From Cellulosimicrobium cellulans (GTDB lineage Bacteria; Actinomycetota; Actinomycetes; Actinomycetales; Cellulomonadaceae), in NCBI RefSeq assembly GCF_006539945.1, contig NZ_BJNZ01000017.1, positions 1 through 64,000 on the forward strand: a stretch of 64,000 bases of DNA, in the 5' to 3' direction. The notes under the pieces were generated by a model. That model was not told where the DNA came from. It was given only the letters and a program-made list of their open reading frames with translations, and did not search any database. Below, one piece after another: positions 28,406-37,521 of this stretch. Each line of letters starts with the position of its first letter. The first letter of the stretch is position 1. Position numbers and translations under genes: made by a program.

Positions 28406-29227
28406 ATGACAGCCCCTACCGTGAGGCCCCTGCGTCGTCGTCGCCCGATCGTGCCGTCGGTCGTGCCCGTGCTCGTCGCCGCTGCCTGCGTCGTCGCGCT
28501 CGGAGCCTGCTCGACCGCCACGGAGCCGGGGCCCGGGTCGACGACGTCGTTCGACGCGCCGAGCTCGTCGGTCACCGACGACGCGACGGACGTGACCGAC
28601 GAGCCGTCGGACGACCCGACCGACGAGGCCGCCGACCCGCTCGCCGACCGACCGACCGAGCCTCCGGCGCAGTCGGTCGACGCGGGCACGGTCGCGGCCG
28701 GCGCGCCCGCTGTCGCAAGCGGCACGGGGAGCGCGACGCTGTCGTTCGTGCGCGACGGCGACTTCGCCGTCGTCGTGCACCTCGACTGCGGCGAGTGCGC
28801 CGACACACGGGCGTTCATGGCGCCCACCGGCGTCACCCCGTACCCCGGCACCCTCGGCGAGGCGACGGGGTCGTACCTCATGGACGTGTTCGAGGACTCC
28901 GCGCCGCAGCAGTCGATCTGGCTCGAGACGCCCGGGGAGTGGTCGGTGCGGTTCGAGAGCTGGAACGACCTCCCGCCCGTCACGGGAGCGCAGTCGGGCA
29001 CCGGGTCGACCGTCCTGCGGCTGGACGGCACGGCGTCGAGCGCGGAGGTGTCGTGGACCCCCGGCGGCCCTGAGGACTCGTTCCAGGGCCGGTACTTCGG
29101 CGTCACGCGCGAGGCGTCGCGCATGTTCGGCGACACCGAGGCGTTCACCGAGACGTTCGACCTCGTGCTGCCCGGCGTCCTGGCCGTGAAGACCGCGGGG
29201 ACGTGGAGCGTGACCCCGCAGGGCTGA
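28406..29227 (+). CDS. Putative lipoprotein of unknown function
   Basis: 273 residues. Basic N-terminus with RRRR at residues 10-13, hydrophobic stretch 15-34 and lipobox LGAC with Cys35, then an Asp/Thr/Pro-rich linker to about residue 100. The C-terminal ~170 residues are a beta-rich extracellular domain containing a CGEC motif (HLDCGECADTRAFM) and a repeated GS/GT-rich strand pattern. I do not recognise the family. ATG 28406 is preferred over a GTG 21 bases upstream because the signal peptide begins there. No obvious operon partner. Confidence 0.65.
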   Translation: MTAPTVRPLRRRRPIVPSVVPVLVAAACVVALGACSTATEPGPGSTTSFDAPSSSVTDDATDVTDEPSDDPTDEAADPLADRPTEPPAQSVDAGTVAAGAPAVASGTGSATLSFVRDGDFAVVVHLDCGECADTRAFMAPTGVTPYPGTLGEATGSYLMDVFEDSAPQQSIWLETPGEWSVRFESWNDLPPVTGAQSGTGSTVLRLDGTASSAEVSWTPGGPEDSFQGRYFGVTREASRMFGDTEAFTETFDLVLPGVLAVKTAGTWSVTPQG

Positions 29228-29265
29228 CGACCAGCGCCGGGCGTCGCGGCTCGGTGCTCGCCGCG

Positions 29266-30585
29266 TCAGGCGCGCGCGACGACGAGCTCGTCGTACCCCG
29301 GCACGAGCACGCGGCGCTTGGCCCGGCGGGACACGATCCGCAGGGGCAGGCCGTCGTCCCACAGCGCGTGCAGCAGCGCGGCGATCTCGGCGCGCGCGAG
29401 CGCCGCCCCGAGGCACAGGTGGCGTCCCGCGCCGAACCAGAGCTGCCGGGTCTCGCGCACGTAGGGGCGGTCCGCGCGGAATTGCCCGACGGCGACGTTC
29501 GCGGCCCACGTGAGGATCATGACGCGCTCCCCGGCGCGCAGCGTGCGGCCCGCGACCTCGACGTCGGCGGACACGCCGCGCCCGATGACCGACGCCGGGC
29601 TGGTCACGCGCAGCCCCTCGCGTACGGCGTTCTCCACGACGTCGGGCTCGCCCGCGGCGCGCTCGACGGGGTGCGCGCGCTCGTCGGCCATGAGCCGCAG
29701 CAGGCGGTGCTGCTCGCCCGTGTCGATCAGGAGCGCCGTGGTGCGGGCCATCGCGGACGCCGACGTCTCGGTGCCCGCGACCATGAGCAGGCTCGCGAGC
29801 CCCGTGGTCTCCTCCAGCCCCAGGCCGAGCTCGCGGCACCGGCCGAGCAGACGGTCGGCGGGGGCGTGCCGCCAGCCGTCGGGCACGCCTCGGGTCAGCT
29901 CGGCGACGATCTCCTGCGCCGCCGCGACCTGCCCCGGCGAGAGGTACGTCGAGCCCGCGCTGCCGAGCGCGATCGACGCGAGGCGCTCTCCCGTCGCGAA
30001 GGCCGTGAGCGCGTCGTCGTCGCCGGGGACGGCGGCGGTCGTGCCGTCGGGAGCAGCCCCGCCGCCGAGCGTCGGGATGCCGAGCAGGGAGATCATCATC
30101 CGACCCACCAGCACGCGGGCCAGCCGACCGACGTCGACCGTGCCGCCCGCCGCGAGGGTGCGGCGCGCTTCGTCGAGGGCGACCGACCACGCGCCGTCGA
30201 CCAGTGCCGCCGCGCTCGCCTCCGTGAAGAGCTCGCGCGAGCGCGTGCGCAGGTCGTGGTGGCCCGGGCCGTCGAACAGGTCGAGGACCCAGTCGCCGAG
30301 GATCTGCGCCCACAGGTGCCCGACCCCGCCCTCGCCGACGATCGTGAAGTGCCGATGGTCGGTGAGGATGCGGCGACCGACCGTCGGGTCCGCGGTGACC
30401 CAGCCGAGCCCCGGGACCTTGCGCAGACCGCCGCCCTCGCGCGCTCCGGCGAGCGCCCCGCCCGCCAGCAGGACGCCGGCCATCGCGGGCCGCGCGGCGG
30501 CGAGCACCTGGAGCTCGCGCCGGGTCGTGGGCAGGGCGCGGCGACGGTGCTCGGTCTCCGTCGGCGAGGTCGTGGTCGCGGTCAC
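29266..30585 (-). CDS. Cytochrome P450 (divergent from the ole-like operon)
   Basis: 439-residue soluble bacterial P450 (GTG start 30585; another GTG lies 18 bases upstream). Heme-ligand motif FGAGRHLCLG near the C-terminus, I-helix LLMVAGTETSASA with the oxygen-activating Thr, and the K-helix ExxR in ENAVREGLRV. About 40 extra N-terminal residues precede the first recognisable P450 helix, with no signal or membrane anchor. It is transcribed away from the KAS III-GT-P450-ligase-reductase operon across a 128-bp spacer, so it may tailor the same product. Redox partners are not encoded nearby. Confidence 0.9.
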   Translation of the reverse strand: MTATTTSPTETEHRRRALPTTRRELQVLAAARPAMAGVLLAGGALAGAREGGGLRKVPGLGWVTADPTVGRRILTDHRHFTIVGEGGVGHLWAQILGDWVLDLFDGPGHHDLRTRSRELFTEASAAALVDGAWSVALDEARRTLAAGGTVDVGRLARVLVGRMMISLLGIPTLGGGAAPDGTTAAVPGDDDALTAFATGERLASIALGSAGSTYLSPGQVAAAQEIVAELTRGVPDGWRHAPADRLLGRCRELGLGLEETTGLASLLMVAGTETSASAMARTTALLIDTGEQHRLLRLMADERAHPVERAAGEPDVVENAVREGLRVTSPASVIGRGVSADVEVAGRTLRAGERVMILTWAANVAVGQFRADRPYVRETRQLWFGAGRHLCLGAALARAEIAALLHALWDDGLPLRIVSRRAKRRVLVPGYDELVVARA

Positions 30586-30700
30586 CGGGTCAGTGTGGCG
30601 CACGCGGAGCCCGCCCGGCGGCGTGCGCCGCGATCTGGGGATGGGCAGTTCACCCCATCGGATCCTGTGGACGACCGCCGTCGGAGCGGGTCTGCTTGGC

Positions 30701-30706
30701 TACTGT
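30701..30706 (+). promoter_or_regulatory. -10 element (TACTGT) of the ole-like operon
   Basis: TACTGT ends seven bases before GTG 30714, so a leaderless first gene is likely. The -35 is not recognisable. Confidence 0.4.
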
Positions 30707-30713
30707 GTCGCGC

Positions 30714-31805
30714 GTGCCAGAGAACCCCGCCGGGACGGCGTCCCGCCCGCCCTTCGCGCCCCCGACGGCTGTGCTCGCCGCCGTCGGGGTCCATCTGCCC
30801 GAGCGCACGGTCGACGTGCGCGAGGCGGAGCGCGCCCTCGCGGCGCGCAACCCAGGCGCGGCGCCGCGCGTGCCGATGGTCTCCCGCCTCACGGGCGTGC
30901 GGCAGGTGCACGTGCTCCCGGACGACTGGGACGCGTCCGACCTCGCGGTCGCGGCCGCGGAGAAGCTGCTCGCGACCGAGGGGCTGGCGACCGACGACGT
31001 CGACCTGCTGCTCTTCGCGTCGGCGAGCCAGGACATGGTCGAGCCGGCGACGAGCCACATCGTCGCGGCGAAGCTCGGCGTCCGGGCGCCCGTCATGGAC
31101 GTCAAGAACGCGTGCAACTCGGTGCTCAACGCGATCGAGGTCGCGGAGGCGCTCATCGGCACCGGCCGCTACGCGACCGTCCTGATCGCGTCGGGCGAGG
31201 CGCCGTCGCGCGCGGTGCGCTGGGACGTCCCGGACCGCGCGACGTACCTGCTCTCCGCGCCGGGCTACACGATGTCCGACGCCGGGGCGGCCGTCCTCGT
31301 GCGCCGCGCCACCCCGGCGGAGGCCGACGCGCGCGACGAGACCGGGGCCCGCGCGCCCCGCGGCATCCTCGCGAGCGCGTTCGGCGCGGAGTCGACGCAC
31401 TGGGACGTCGGCATGCTCCCCGGCGGCGGCACCGCGCACCCGCGCGACCTCGAGCGCACCTACTTCGAGATCGACGGGTCGCGCCTGCGCGACGCGTTCC
31501 TCGCCCTGGGGCCGGGCGTCGTCCTCGACGCGCTGGGTCGCGCGGGCCTCGGGTGGGACGACGTCGCGCTCGTCGCGGTCCACCAGGTCGCCGTCGCGTA
31601 CCTCGACGACGTGCACACCGCGCTCGGCCTCCCGACGGGTCGCACGCTCGTCACCGTCGCCGACCACGGGAACGTCGCCTCCGCGACGCTCCCGTTGCAG
31701 CTCGCCACGGCGCTGGAGACCGGCCGGGTCGGTCCGGGGGACGTCGTCGTGCTCGTCGGGCTCGCCGGCGGGATCAGCATCGGCGCCACGGTGGTGCGGC
31801 TGTGA
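30714..31805 (+). CDS. Beta-ketoacyl synthase III family enzyme, OleA-like
   Basis: 363-residue thiolase-fold enzyme. Catalytic Cys134 lies in MDVKNACNSVLNAIE, the His in VAVHQVAVAYL and the Asn in DHGNVASATLP. The residue pattern ASASQDMVEPATSHI has Glu110-Pro where FabH usually has Phe-Pro; a Glu at this position is the hallmark of OleA, which condenses two acyl-CoAs head to head. GTG 30714 is chosen for its distance from the -10; in-frame TTG 30696 and GTG 30705 are alternatives. First gene of a five-gene operon with OleC- and OleD-like enzymes, which strengthens the OleA reading. A FabH-like priming role is the main alternative. Confidence 0.8.
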   Translation: MPENPAGTASRPPFAPPTAVLAAVGVHLPERTVDVREAERALAARNPGAAPRVPMVSRLTGVRQVHVLPDDWDASDLAVAAAEKLLATEGLATDDVDLLLFASASQDMVEPATSHIVAAKLGVRAPVMDVKNACNSVLNAIEVAEALIGTGRYATVLIASGEAPSRAVRWDVPDRATYLLSAPGYTMSDAGAAVLVRRATPAEADARDETGARAPRGILASAFGAESTHWDVGMLPGGGTAHPRDLERTYFEIDGSRLRDAFLALGPGVVLDALGRAGLGWDDVALVAVHQVAVAYLDDVHTALGLPTGRTLVTVADHGNVASATLPLQLATALETGRVGPGDVVVLVGLAGGISIGATVVRL

Positions 31806-32593
31806 CCGCGCGTCGGTTCACGCGGCACGTCGCGAGCCCGCAGCGGCTCGCGGTCGTCGTGCCCGCGCGCGACGAGGCGCACGGGATCGTCGCGACGCTG
31901 GAGGCGCTGCGCGACCAGCAGGACACCGACTTCGACCTCGTCGTCGTGGACAACGGGTCGTCGGACGGGACGGGAGACCTCGTCCGGGAGACGGCCGCGG
32001 TGTGGGGCATGACGCGGTGGCGCGTCGTCGACGAGCCGCAGAAGGGCACGGGCGCCGCAGCCGACACGGGGATGCGGGCGGCGATCGAGCAGGGGGCGAC
32101 GCACCTCGCGCGCACCGACGCCGACTGCCTCCCGCTGCCGGACTGGACCCGGCGGGTGCGGGCCGCGTTCGCGAGCGGGCACGACCTCGTCGCGGGCCGG
32201 CTCGTCGCGCGGACGGACGACCGGCCGGTCTCGCGCGTCCAGCAGGGGGTGCTGTCGGCGGCGGTGAACGTGGCCAGCACGTTCGGGCGCTTCCGCCCCG
32301 GCAACCAGGACCCGTCCTACCTCGGCCCGTACGTGATGGCGCCGGGCTGCAACATGGCGATCACGGCCGAGCTCTACGAGGCCGCGGGCGGGTTCCCGCG
32401 CACCGCGATCGAGGACGTCCACGAGGACCGCGCGCTCGTCAACGCGGTGCGCCGACTCACGCGGAGGTACGGGGCGCACCGCGAGGTCGTCGTGCTCGCG
32501 TCGGCACGGCGGGCGCACGCATGGGGCCTCGTGCGCACGCTCGGCTGGTACGCCGACCACCGCTACCGGCCCGACGTCGTGGACATCCGGTGA
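31802..32593 (+). CDS. Family 2 glycosyltransferase
   Basis: 263-residue GT-A fold protein. The nucleotide-sugar region reads RLAVVVPARDEAHGIVATLEAL with VVVDNGSSDGT, followed by a DAD-type metal motif in LARTDADCLPLP and an acceptor/base region with TAIEDVHEDRALVNAVRR. There are no membrane helices, so it is cytosolic or peripheral. Starts with GTG overlapping the KAS III stop (GTGA). Its presence inside an ole-like operon suggests the lipid product is glycosylated, though sugar donor and acceptor are unknown. Confidence 0.85.
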   Translation: MTARRFTRHVASPQRLAVVVPARDEAHGIVATLEALRDQQDTDFDLVVVDNGSSDGTGDLVRETAAVWGMTRWRVVDEPQKGTGAAADTGMRAAIEQGATHLARTDADCLPLPDWTRRVRAAFASGHDLVAGRLVARTDDRPVSRVQQGVLSAAVNVASTFGRFRPGNQDPSYLGPYVMAPGCNMAITAELYEAAGGFPRTAIEDVHEDRALVNAVRRLTRRYGAHREVVVLASARRAHAWGLVRTLGWYADHRYRPDVVDIR

Positions 32594-33882
32594 CCGGGAC
32601 GACGCTCGCCCCCGCACCCACCGGGCTCGACGCGGCGATGCGCTGGGAGGAGCGCGTCCAGCGCGGGGCGCACCCGCTCGTCTACCCCGCGATCCGGGCG
32701 CTACGCCACCGCGGTCCCGTCGTGCGCGTCCCCGGCATCGGGGTGGTCGTGTCCGACGCCGCTACCGCACGCGCCGTGCTCCTCGACACCGAGCGCTTCA
32801 CCAAGGTAGGCCCGGGGTCGCCGTCGGACCTCTGGACGCCCGTCCTCGGGCCGTCCGTGCTGCTCAACATGGAGGGCGCCGACCACGCGCGCCTGCGCCG
32901 GGCCCTGTCCGGGCTGTTCACGCCCCGCGCGGTGCGCGAGCTCGTCGCGGTGAGCGTCCCCGACGTCCTCGCGGGCCTCGCCCCGCGCCTCCTCGCGGGC
33001 GAGCGCGTCGACCTCGTCGCGGAGACCGCGACCATGGCGGGCACCGTCATCTGCGCCATGACCGGGCTGCCGCCCACCGACGCCGCCGTGCGCGAGGCGA
33101 TGACGGCCGCGCAGTCCGTGGTCGGGCTCGTGCGGCTGCACCGGCGCAGCCTCACGCCCGCGCAGGTGCGGCACGCGCGCGCCGTCCTCGCCCGGCTCTC
33201 GGCCCCGGCCCGCGACGCCTACCGTGCGGGCGACCCCGCGACCGTGCCCGGTCGCATGCGCGAGCTCGGGCTCTCGGAGGACGAGGCGATGGGCGCGGTC
33301 GGCGCGTTCGTCCTCACGGGGACCGAGACCATCCAGTCCTTCGTGCCACGCCTCGTCGCGCTCACCGCGGACACCGGCTGGCTCGACCGGCTCCTCACCG
33401 CCGACCCCGGCGCCGGACCGGAGGCCGCCGCGCTGCGCGGCCGCGTCGTCGAGGAGGCGCTGCGCGTCACGGCACCGACCCCCGCGATGCTGCGCTCGGT
33501 GCGCACCGACGCGACCGTGGGCGACGTCCGCGTCCGCGCGGGGGACCGGGTCGTGATCGCGACGATCTCCTGCTGCAAGGACGCGGGCCCCTTCGACCCG
33601 GACGCCCCCGTCGACCCGGCCGTGCGGCACCTGTGGTTCGGTGCCGGCCCGCACTTCTGCCTCGGCATGCCGCTCGCCATGGCCCAGATCGACGCGGTGC
33701 TGGACGCACTGCGCCCCGTCGCGGCCGTGGGGCGGAGCGTCGAGGTCGCCGACCGTGCCGTCGCGCGCGGGGTGCTCATCCCCGCCTACCGCTCGCTCGT
33801 CGTGCGGGCGGCCGGCGGCGGGGTGGGCGCGTCGGGTGCGGCCACGCGGCCGGTCCCGGGATCGGGAGGGGAGGCGGCGTGA
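32590..33882 (+). CDS. Cytochrome P450 (within the ole-like operon)
   Basis: 430-residue P450. Heme loop FGAGPHFCLG, I-helix FVLTGTETIQSF (Gly-Thr-Glu-Thr variant), K-helix EEALRVTAP. The C-terminal 20 residues are Gly/Ala-rich and unconserved. It starts with GTG overlapping the glycosyltransferase stop and its own stop overlaps the ligase start, so it is an integral part of the operon. It is clearly different from the divergent P450 at 29266, so the pathway appears to have two oxidations. Substrate unknown, probably a lipid or lactone. Confidence 0.9.
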   Translation: MTGTTLAPAPTGLDAAMRWEERVQRGAHPLVYPAIRALRHRGPVVRVPGIGVVVSDAATARAVLLDTERFTKVGPGSPSDLWTPVLGPSVLLNMEGADHARLRRALSGLFTPRAVRELVAVSVPDVLAGLAPRLLAGERVDLVAETATMAGTVICAMTGLPPTDAAVREAMTAAQSVVGLVRLHRRSLTPAQVRHARAVLARLSAPARDAYRAGDPATVPGRMRELGLSEDEAMGAVGAFVLTGTETIQSFVPRLVALTADTGWLDRLLTADPGAGPEAAALRGRVVEEALRVTAPTPAMLRSVRTDATVGDVRVRAGDRVVIATISCCKDAGPFDPDAPVDPAVRHLWFGAGPHFCLGMPLAMAQIDAVLDALRPVAAVGRSVEVADRAVARGVLIPAYRSLVVRAAGGGVGASGAATRPVPGSGGEAA

Positions 33883-35642
33883 CCGCGACCGACGACGTGG
33901 CCCGCCACCTGCTCGGCCCGATCCTCGAGCGGGGCGCCCCCGGGCACGCGTCCGAAGAGGCCGTCGCGCTCCGACGCTGGACGCGGCCGGGCCGTCGCGG
34001 CGCCCGGGTGCGCGAGGAGGTCACGTACGCCGACCTCGCGCGCCGCGTCGAGGCGACCGCGACGGCGCTCGCGGCCGACGGTCTCGCGCCCGGCGACCGG
34101 GCGCTGTTCTCGGTGCGGCCCCGGCCGGCGGGCGTCGTGCTCGCGTTCGGGGTGGTCCGTGCGGGCGGCACGATCGTGTTCGTCGACCCCGGCTCGACGC
34201 CCGAGCTGTTCACGGCGCGCGTGGGCGCGGCCGGGCCGTCGCTCGCGACCACCGAGTCGCTCCTGTACGCGGTGTCGCGGGGTCCGCTGCGCCGTCTCGC
34301 CCGGTCGCGCGGCCTGCTCCTGCCGGACTACGCGAGCCTGCCGCTGCGGCACGTGCACGCGGGACCGCGGCTCCCCGGGGTGCCGCGCGGCTCGCGCGCC
34401 GCGCGCCGCCTCGCCGCGGGGCCGGTCGACCGCGCCGTCCTTCCGGGGCTCGACCCGGATCGCGAGGCGCTCACCGTCTTCACGTCCGGCACGACGGCGC
34501 AGCCCAAGGCCGTCGTGCACACGGCGGGGTCGCTGCTCGCCGGGTGCGACCTGCTGCGCGACGTCTTCGAGCTGGCGCCGGGCGACGTCGTGCACACCGA
34601 CCAGATGCTGCTCGGCGTCCCCGCGCTGCTCGCGGGCGCCACGTGGTCCGTGCCCGCCGACCCGCCGGGCCGCGACATCGCGACGTTCGCGCGTCAGCTC
34701 GACGGCGCCGCCGGGACCTACCTCGTTCCGGCAGACGTCACGGCGCTGCTCGACGCGGTCGAGGCCGGGACGGTGCCCGCGCGTGGGCCGCGCGTCGCGC
34801 TCGTGGGCGGGGCCCCTGTGACCCGGGCGTTGCTGGAACGCGCGACGCGCGTGCTGCCCGGGACGCGTTGGGTCGCGGTGTACGGGATGACGGAGATCCT
34901 GCCGGTGGCGGTGGTCGAGGCGCACGAGAAGCTCGCGCACGCAGGTGACGGCGACCTCGTCGGCGTGCCGTTGCCCGGTACGGTCGCGCGGCTCGACCCG
35001 GTGGAGGACGACGGGCCGGACGGCCCGGCAGACGGCGGCGCGGACATCGTCGGCGAGCTGGTGCTGTCCGGGCCGTCGCTCATGGCGGGCTACCTGCACG
35101 ACCTCGACGCCCCGGCGCGCGGGGCGGGGGCGCGCGCCGTGGAGCACCGCACCGGCGACCTCGCGCGACTCGACGACGCGGGGCGGCTCGTGCTCGTCGG
35201 CCGCACGCGGGACATGATCATCCGCGGGACGACCAACATCTACCCGGGCCTGTTCGAGCCGCGCGTCGCGGCGCTCGACGGCGTCGATGAGGCGCTCCTC
35301 GTCGGCATACCCCAGGTGGACGGGGACGAGCGCGTCGCGCTGGTCGTCACCGCGGCGACGAACCCCCGACCGGACGAGGTCGCCGGGCGCGGCCTGCGGC
35401 CCGACGTCGGTTCGGTGGTCCGCCTCGACCCGCACCACCCGCTGGTCGACCGGGTGCGCGCCGCGTTGCCGGGCGTGCTCGACCACGACGCGCTGCCCGA
35501 CGTCGTGCTGCACTCCGACCGCGTCCCGCTGGCCGGGCGGTCGCGCAAGCCCGACCGTGCGGCGCTCGCCCGCGCCGCGGCGCCGTTCGTGCCCGACGGG
35601 CCGACCGCCGTCGGCCGAGAAGCCCGCGGCGCCCGCGCGTGA
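33879..35642 (+). CDS. AMP-dependent synthetase/ligase, OleC-like (beta-lactone synthetase candidate)
   Basis: 587-residue ANL-superfamily enzyme. Core motifs: A3 FTSGTTAQPKAVVHT, A5 YGMTEILPVA, A7 RTGDLARLDDAGRLVLVGRTRD and A8 MIIRGTTNIYPGLFEP. The C-terminal lysine region ends in GRSRKPDRAAL. Length and the RTRDMIIRGTTNIYPG motif fit the fatty-acid ligase family that includes OleC, which makes a beta-lactone from a 2-alkyl-3-hydroxy acid using ATP. Start GTG overlaps the P450 stop, and the stop overlaps the reductase start. An acyl-CoA or acyl-AMP ligase supplying the KAS III is the alternative. Confidence 0.8.
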   Translation: MTATDDVARHLLGPILERGAPGHASEEAVALRRWTRPGRRGARVREEVTYADLARRVEATATALAADGLAPGDRALFSVRPRPAGVVLAFGVVRAGGTIVFVDPGSTPELFTARVGAAGPSLATTESLLYAVSRGPLRRLARSRGLLLPDYASLPLRHVHAGPRLPGVPRGSRAARRLAAGPVDRAVLPGLDPDREALTVFTSGTTAQPKAVVHTAGSLLAGCDLLRDVFELAPGDVVHTDQMLLGVPALLAGATWSVPADPPGRDIATFARQLDGAAGTYLVPADVTALLDAVEAGTVPARGPRVALVGGAPVTRALLERATRVLPGTRWVAVYGMTEILPVAVVEAHEKLAHAGDGDLVGVPLPGTVARLDPVEDDGPDGPADGGADIVGELVLSGPSLMAGYLHDLDAPARGAGARAVEHRTGDLARLDDAGRLVLVGRTRDMIIRGTTNIYPGLFEPRVAALDGVDEALLVGIPQVDGDERVALVVTAATNPRPDEVAGRGLRPDVGSVVRLDPHHPLVDRVRAALPGVLDHDALPDVVLHSDRVPLAGRSRKPDRAALARAAAPFVPDGPTAVGREARGARA

Positions 35643-36619
35643 GGGTCGTCGTCACCGGGGCGTCAGGGTTCGTCGGAGGAGCCGTGGCCCGCGGTCTCGT
35701 CGCCGACGGCCACGAGGTCTGGACGTCCTCCCGCCGCGACCCGGGCGTCCCGGGCGCCCGGCACCTCGCGTGGGACCTCACCGCCGGTCCGCTCGCGGAC
35801 CCGCCTTCGGTGGACGCCGTCGTGCACGCGGGCGCTGCCGTGTCCGACTGGTGCGCGCTCGACGTCGCGCGCGCGACCAACGTCGGCGGGACGCTCGCGG
35901 TGCGCGACACGTTCCCCAGCGCGCGGTTCGTGCACGTCTCGTCCGGCAGCGTGTATGACCCGTTCCGCCCGAGCGTGCGCGCCCGCGAGCACGAGGCTCC
36001 GGTCGACCGGTACCTCGACGCCTACGGGACGACCAAGGCGGAGGCCGAGCGCGCGCTGGCGCGCGACGCCGCGCACCACCCCGACCGAGGCGCCGTCGTC
36101 GTGCTGCGCCCGCACGCCGTCTACGGCCCGGGCGACACGACGCTGCTTCCGCGCGTCGAGGCCGCCGTGCGGCGCGGGCGCCTCGTCCTGCCCGGAGGGG
36201 GTCGCGTGCTCCAGTCGCTGACGCACGTCGACACGCTGCTCGCCGCGGTGCGCGCCGCCGTCGCGCTGCCCGACGAGACGGTCCGGGCGCCCGGCGGCGG
36301 GGGAGGGCCGACTCCGGGGTGGCTCGTCGCGAACGTCGCCGACGCCGAGCCGGTCGTGCTGCGTGACGCGCTCGTCGACGCGCTGAGCCGCCGCGGCACC
36401 GACGTCCGGGTCGTCGCCGTCCCGGTCCGCCCCGCGTGGGTGCTCGCGGGCGCGGTCGAGACGGTCGCACGGCGGGTGCGGCGTCCCGAGCCGCCGCGTC
36501 TCACGCGGTACGCGCTGAGCCACCTCGCGATGGAACGCACCTACGACCTCACGGTCCTGCGCGACGTGCTGGGCGTCGACCCGGCGCCGACGTCTTTCGC
36601 GGGCGCCGGAACCTGGTGA
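35639..36619 (+). CDS. NAD(P)-dependent extended SDR, OleD-like
   Basis: 326-residue extended short-chain dehydrogenase. Rossmann motif VVVTGASGFVGGAVARGL, then VVHAGAAVSDW, VHVSSGSVYDP (catalytic Ser) and DAYGTTKAEAE (Tyr-x3-Lys), followed by VLRPHAVYGPGD. OleD enzymes of this family reduce the 2-alkyl-3-keto acid made by OleA to the hydroxy acid used by OleC. Last gene of the operon, starting with GTG inside the ligase stop, and ended by the hairpin at 36766-36795. Sugar epimerases share these motifs, so the operon decides the reading. Confidence 0.8.
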   Translation: MRVVVTGASGFVGGAVARGLVADGHEVWTSSRRDPGVPGARHLAWDLTAGPLADPPSVDAVVHAGAAVSDWCALDVARATNVGGTLAVRDTFPSARFVHVSSGSVYDPFRPSVRAREHEAPVDRYLDAYGTTKAEAERALARDAAHHPDRGAVVVLRPHAVYGPGDTTLLPRVEAAVRRGRLVLPGGGRVLQSLTHVDTLLAAVRAAVALPDETVRAPGGGGGPTPGWLVANVADAEPVVLRDALVDALSRRGTDVRVVAVPVRPAWVLAGAVETVARRVRRPEPPRLTRYALSHLAMERTYDLTVLRDVLGVDPAPTSFAGAGTW

Positions 36620-36765
36620 CAAGGCGCCGTGGAGAGGAACGCCCCGGCGTCCGGTGCGTGACACGTGACGCGCTTCGAGGTGCGCCGGAGGTTCCTCGAC
36701 GAGCTCGACGCCGACACCGGCCGGGATGAGGTCGTGCAGACCTTCGGCCCGGGGAAGGGCGACGA

Positions 36766-36795
36766 CGCTCCGGACCCGTCACCGGGTCCGGAGCG
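36766..36795 (+). terminator. Hairpin terminator of the ole-like operon
   Basis: Perfect 13-bp stem (36766-36778 with 36783-36795) and four-base loop, 146 bases after the reductase stop. The 262-bp spacer 36620-36882 holds nothing else that I can support. Confidence 0.7.
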
Positions 36796-36882
36796 ATGCC
36801 GACGGGGGGAGCGGAACGAGGTCCACCGGGCGGGCCTGTGGACAACCGCTGAGAGGCGATCCCCGACTGCTTGACTGGCGAG

Positions 36883-37437
36883 ATGCGACAGCCTCTCACC
36901 GGTTCATTCGTCCTCTCGGTCCTCACCGGCTGCGGCCTCCTGGTGCTCGCCGGCTGCGGTGCACCCGTCGTCCCCGACGACGCGCGGGACGTCGGCGTGG
37001 CGGCGGGGCCCCAGGAAGAACGGATGCATGTGTCCGGCGGGAGCATGAGCCTCGTGATGCCCCCGGGATGGGTGCAGACGGACGCCGAGCTGCCCGGCGA
37101 CGTGGTCTTCGCCGCGCACGAGGTCGGCGACGAGACCCAGCAGCTCATCGTCTCCTCCTTCGACTCGGCGGACACGGCCGCGGGCCTCGTCGACCTCGCC
37201 GCCGTCCGCACGGTCGACCAGGGTGCCGTCTGCGTACGTCTCGGTGACGATACGACCTTCGGCGACCCGCGACTCGTCCTCGACTGCGCGTTCGCCGAGC
37301 AGGGCGTCCGCAAGGTTCTCGTCCCGTTGGTCGACGGCGACCGATCTGCGATGGTCCTCGCCCAGCTCGACGTCGACTCCCTCGAGGAGTCCGCCGACGT
37401 GCTCGCGCCGTTCCTCGACGGCATCGTCTGGGAATGA
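36883..37437 (+). CDS. Putative lipoprotein
   Basis: 184 residues with a signal peptide and lipobox LAGC (Cys25; FVLSVLTGCGLLVLAGCG). The mature part starts with a short linker and then a compact domain (MSLVMPPGWVQTDAEL, DETQQLIVSSFDSADTAAGL, LVPLVDGDRSAMVLAQLDVDSLEESADVL) whose pattern resembles the PsbP/LpqN-like lipoproteins with a GW-type strand; the match is by eye only. ATG 36883 places the signal peptide at the start; a TTG 12 bases earlier is possible. Monocistronic, no partner evident. Confidence 0.7.
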   Translation: MRQPLTGSFVLSVLTGCGLLVLAGCGAPVVPDDARDVGVAAGPQEERMHVSGGSMSLVMPPGWVQTDAELPGDVVFAAHEVGDETQQLIVSSFDSADTAAGLVDLAAVRTVDQGAVCVRLGDDTTFGDPRLVLDCAFAEQGVRKVLVPLVDGDRSAMVLAQLDVDSLEESADVLAPFLDGIVWE

Positions 37438-37521
37438 CCGGACGGGTCGCGGGACGACGCGCGGCGACCGGCGTCGTCGGGCAGGGTGGGGAGCGAGCCT
37501 GCCGACGCGAGAGGACGGACG

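Noticed and set aside
36665-36874. 69-residue frame after the SDR gene
   Set aside because: It contains the perfect 13-bp terminator hairpin at 36766-36795 and shows no family similarity.
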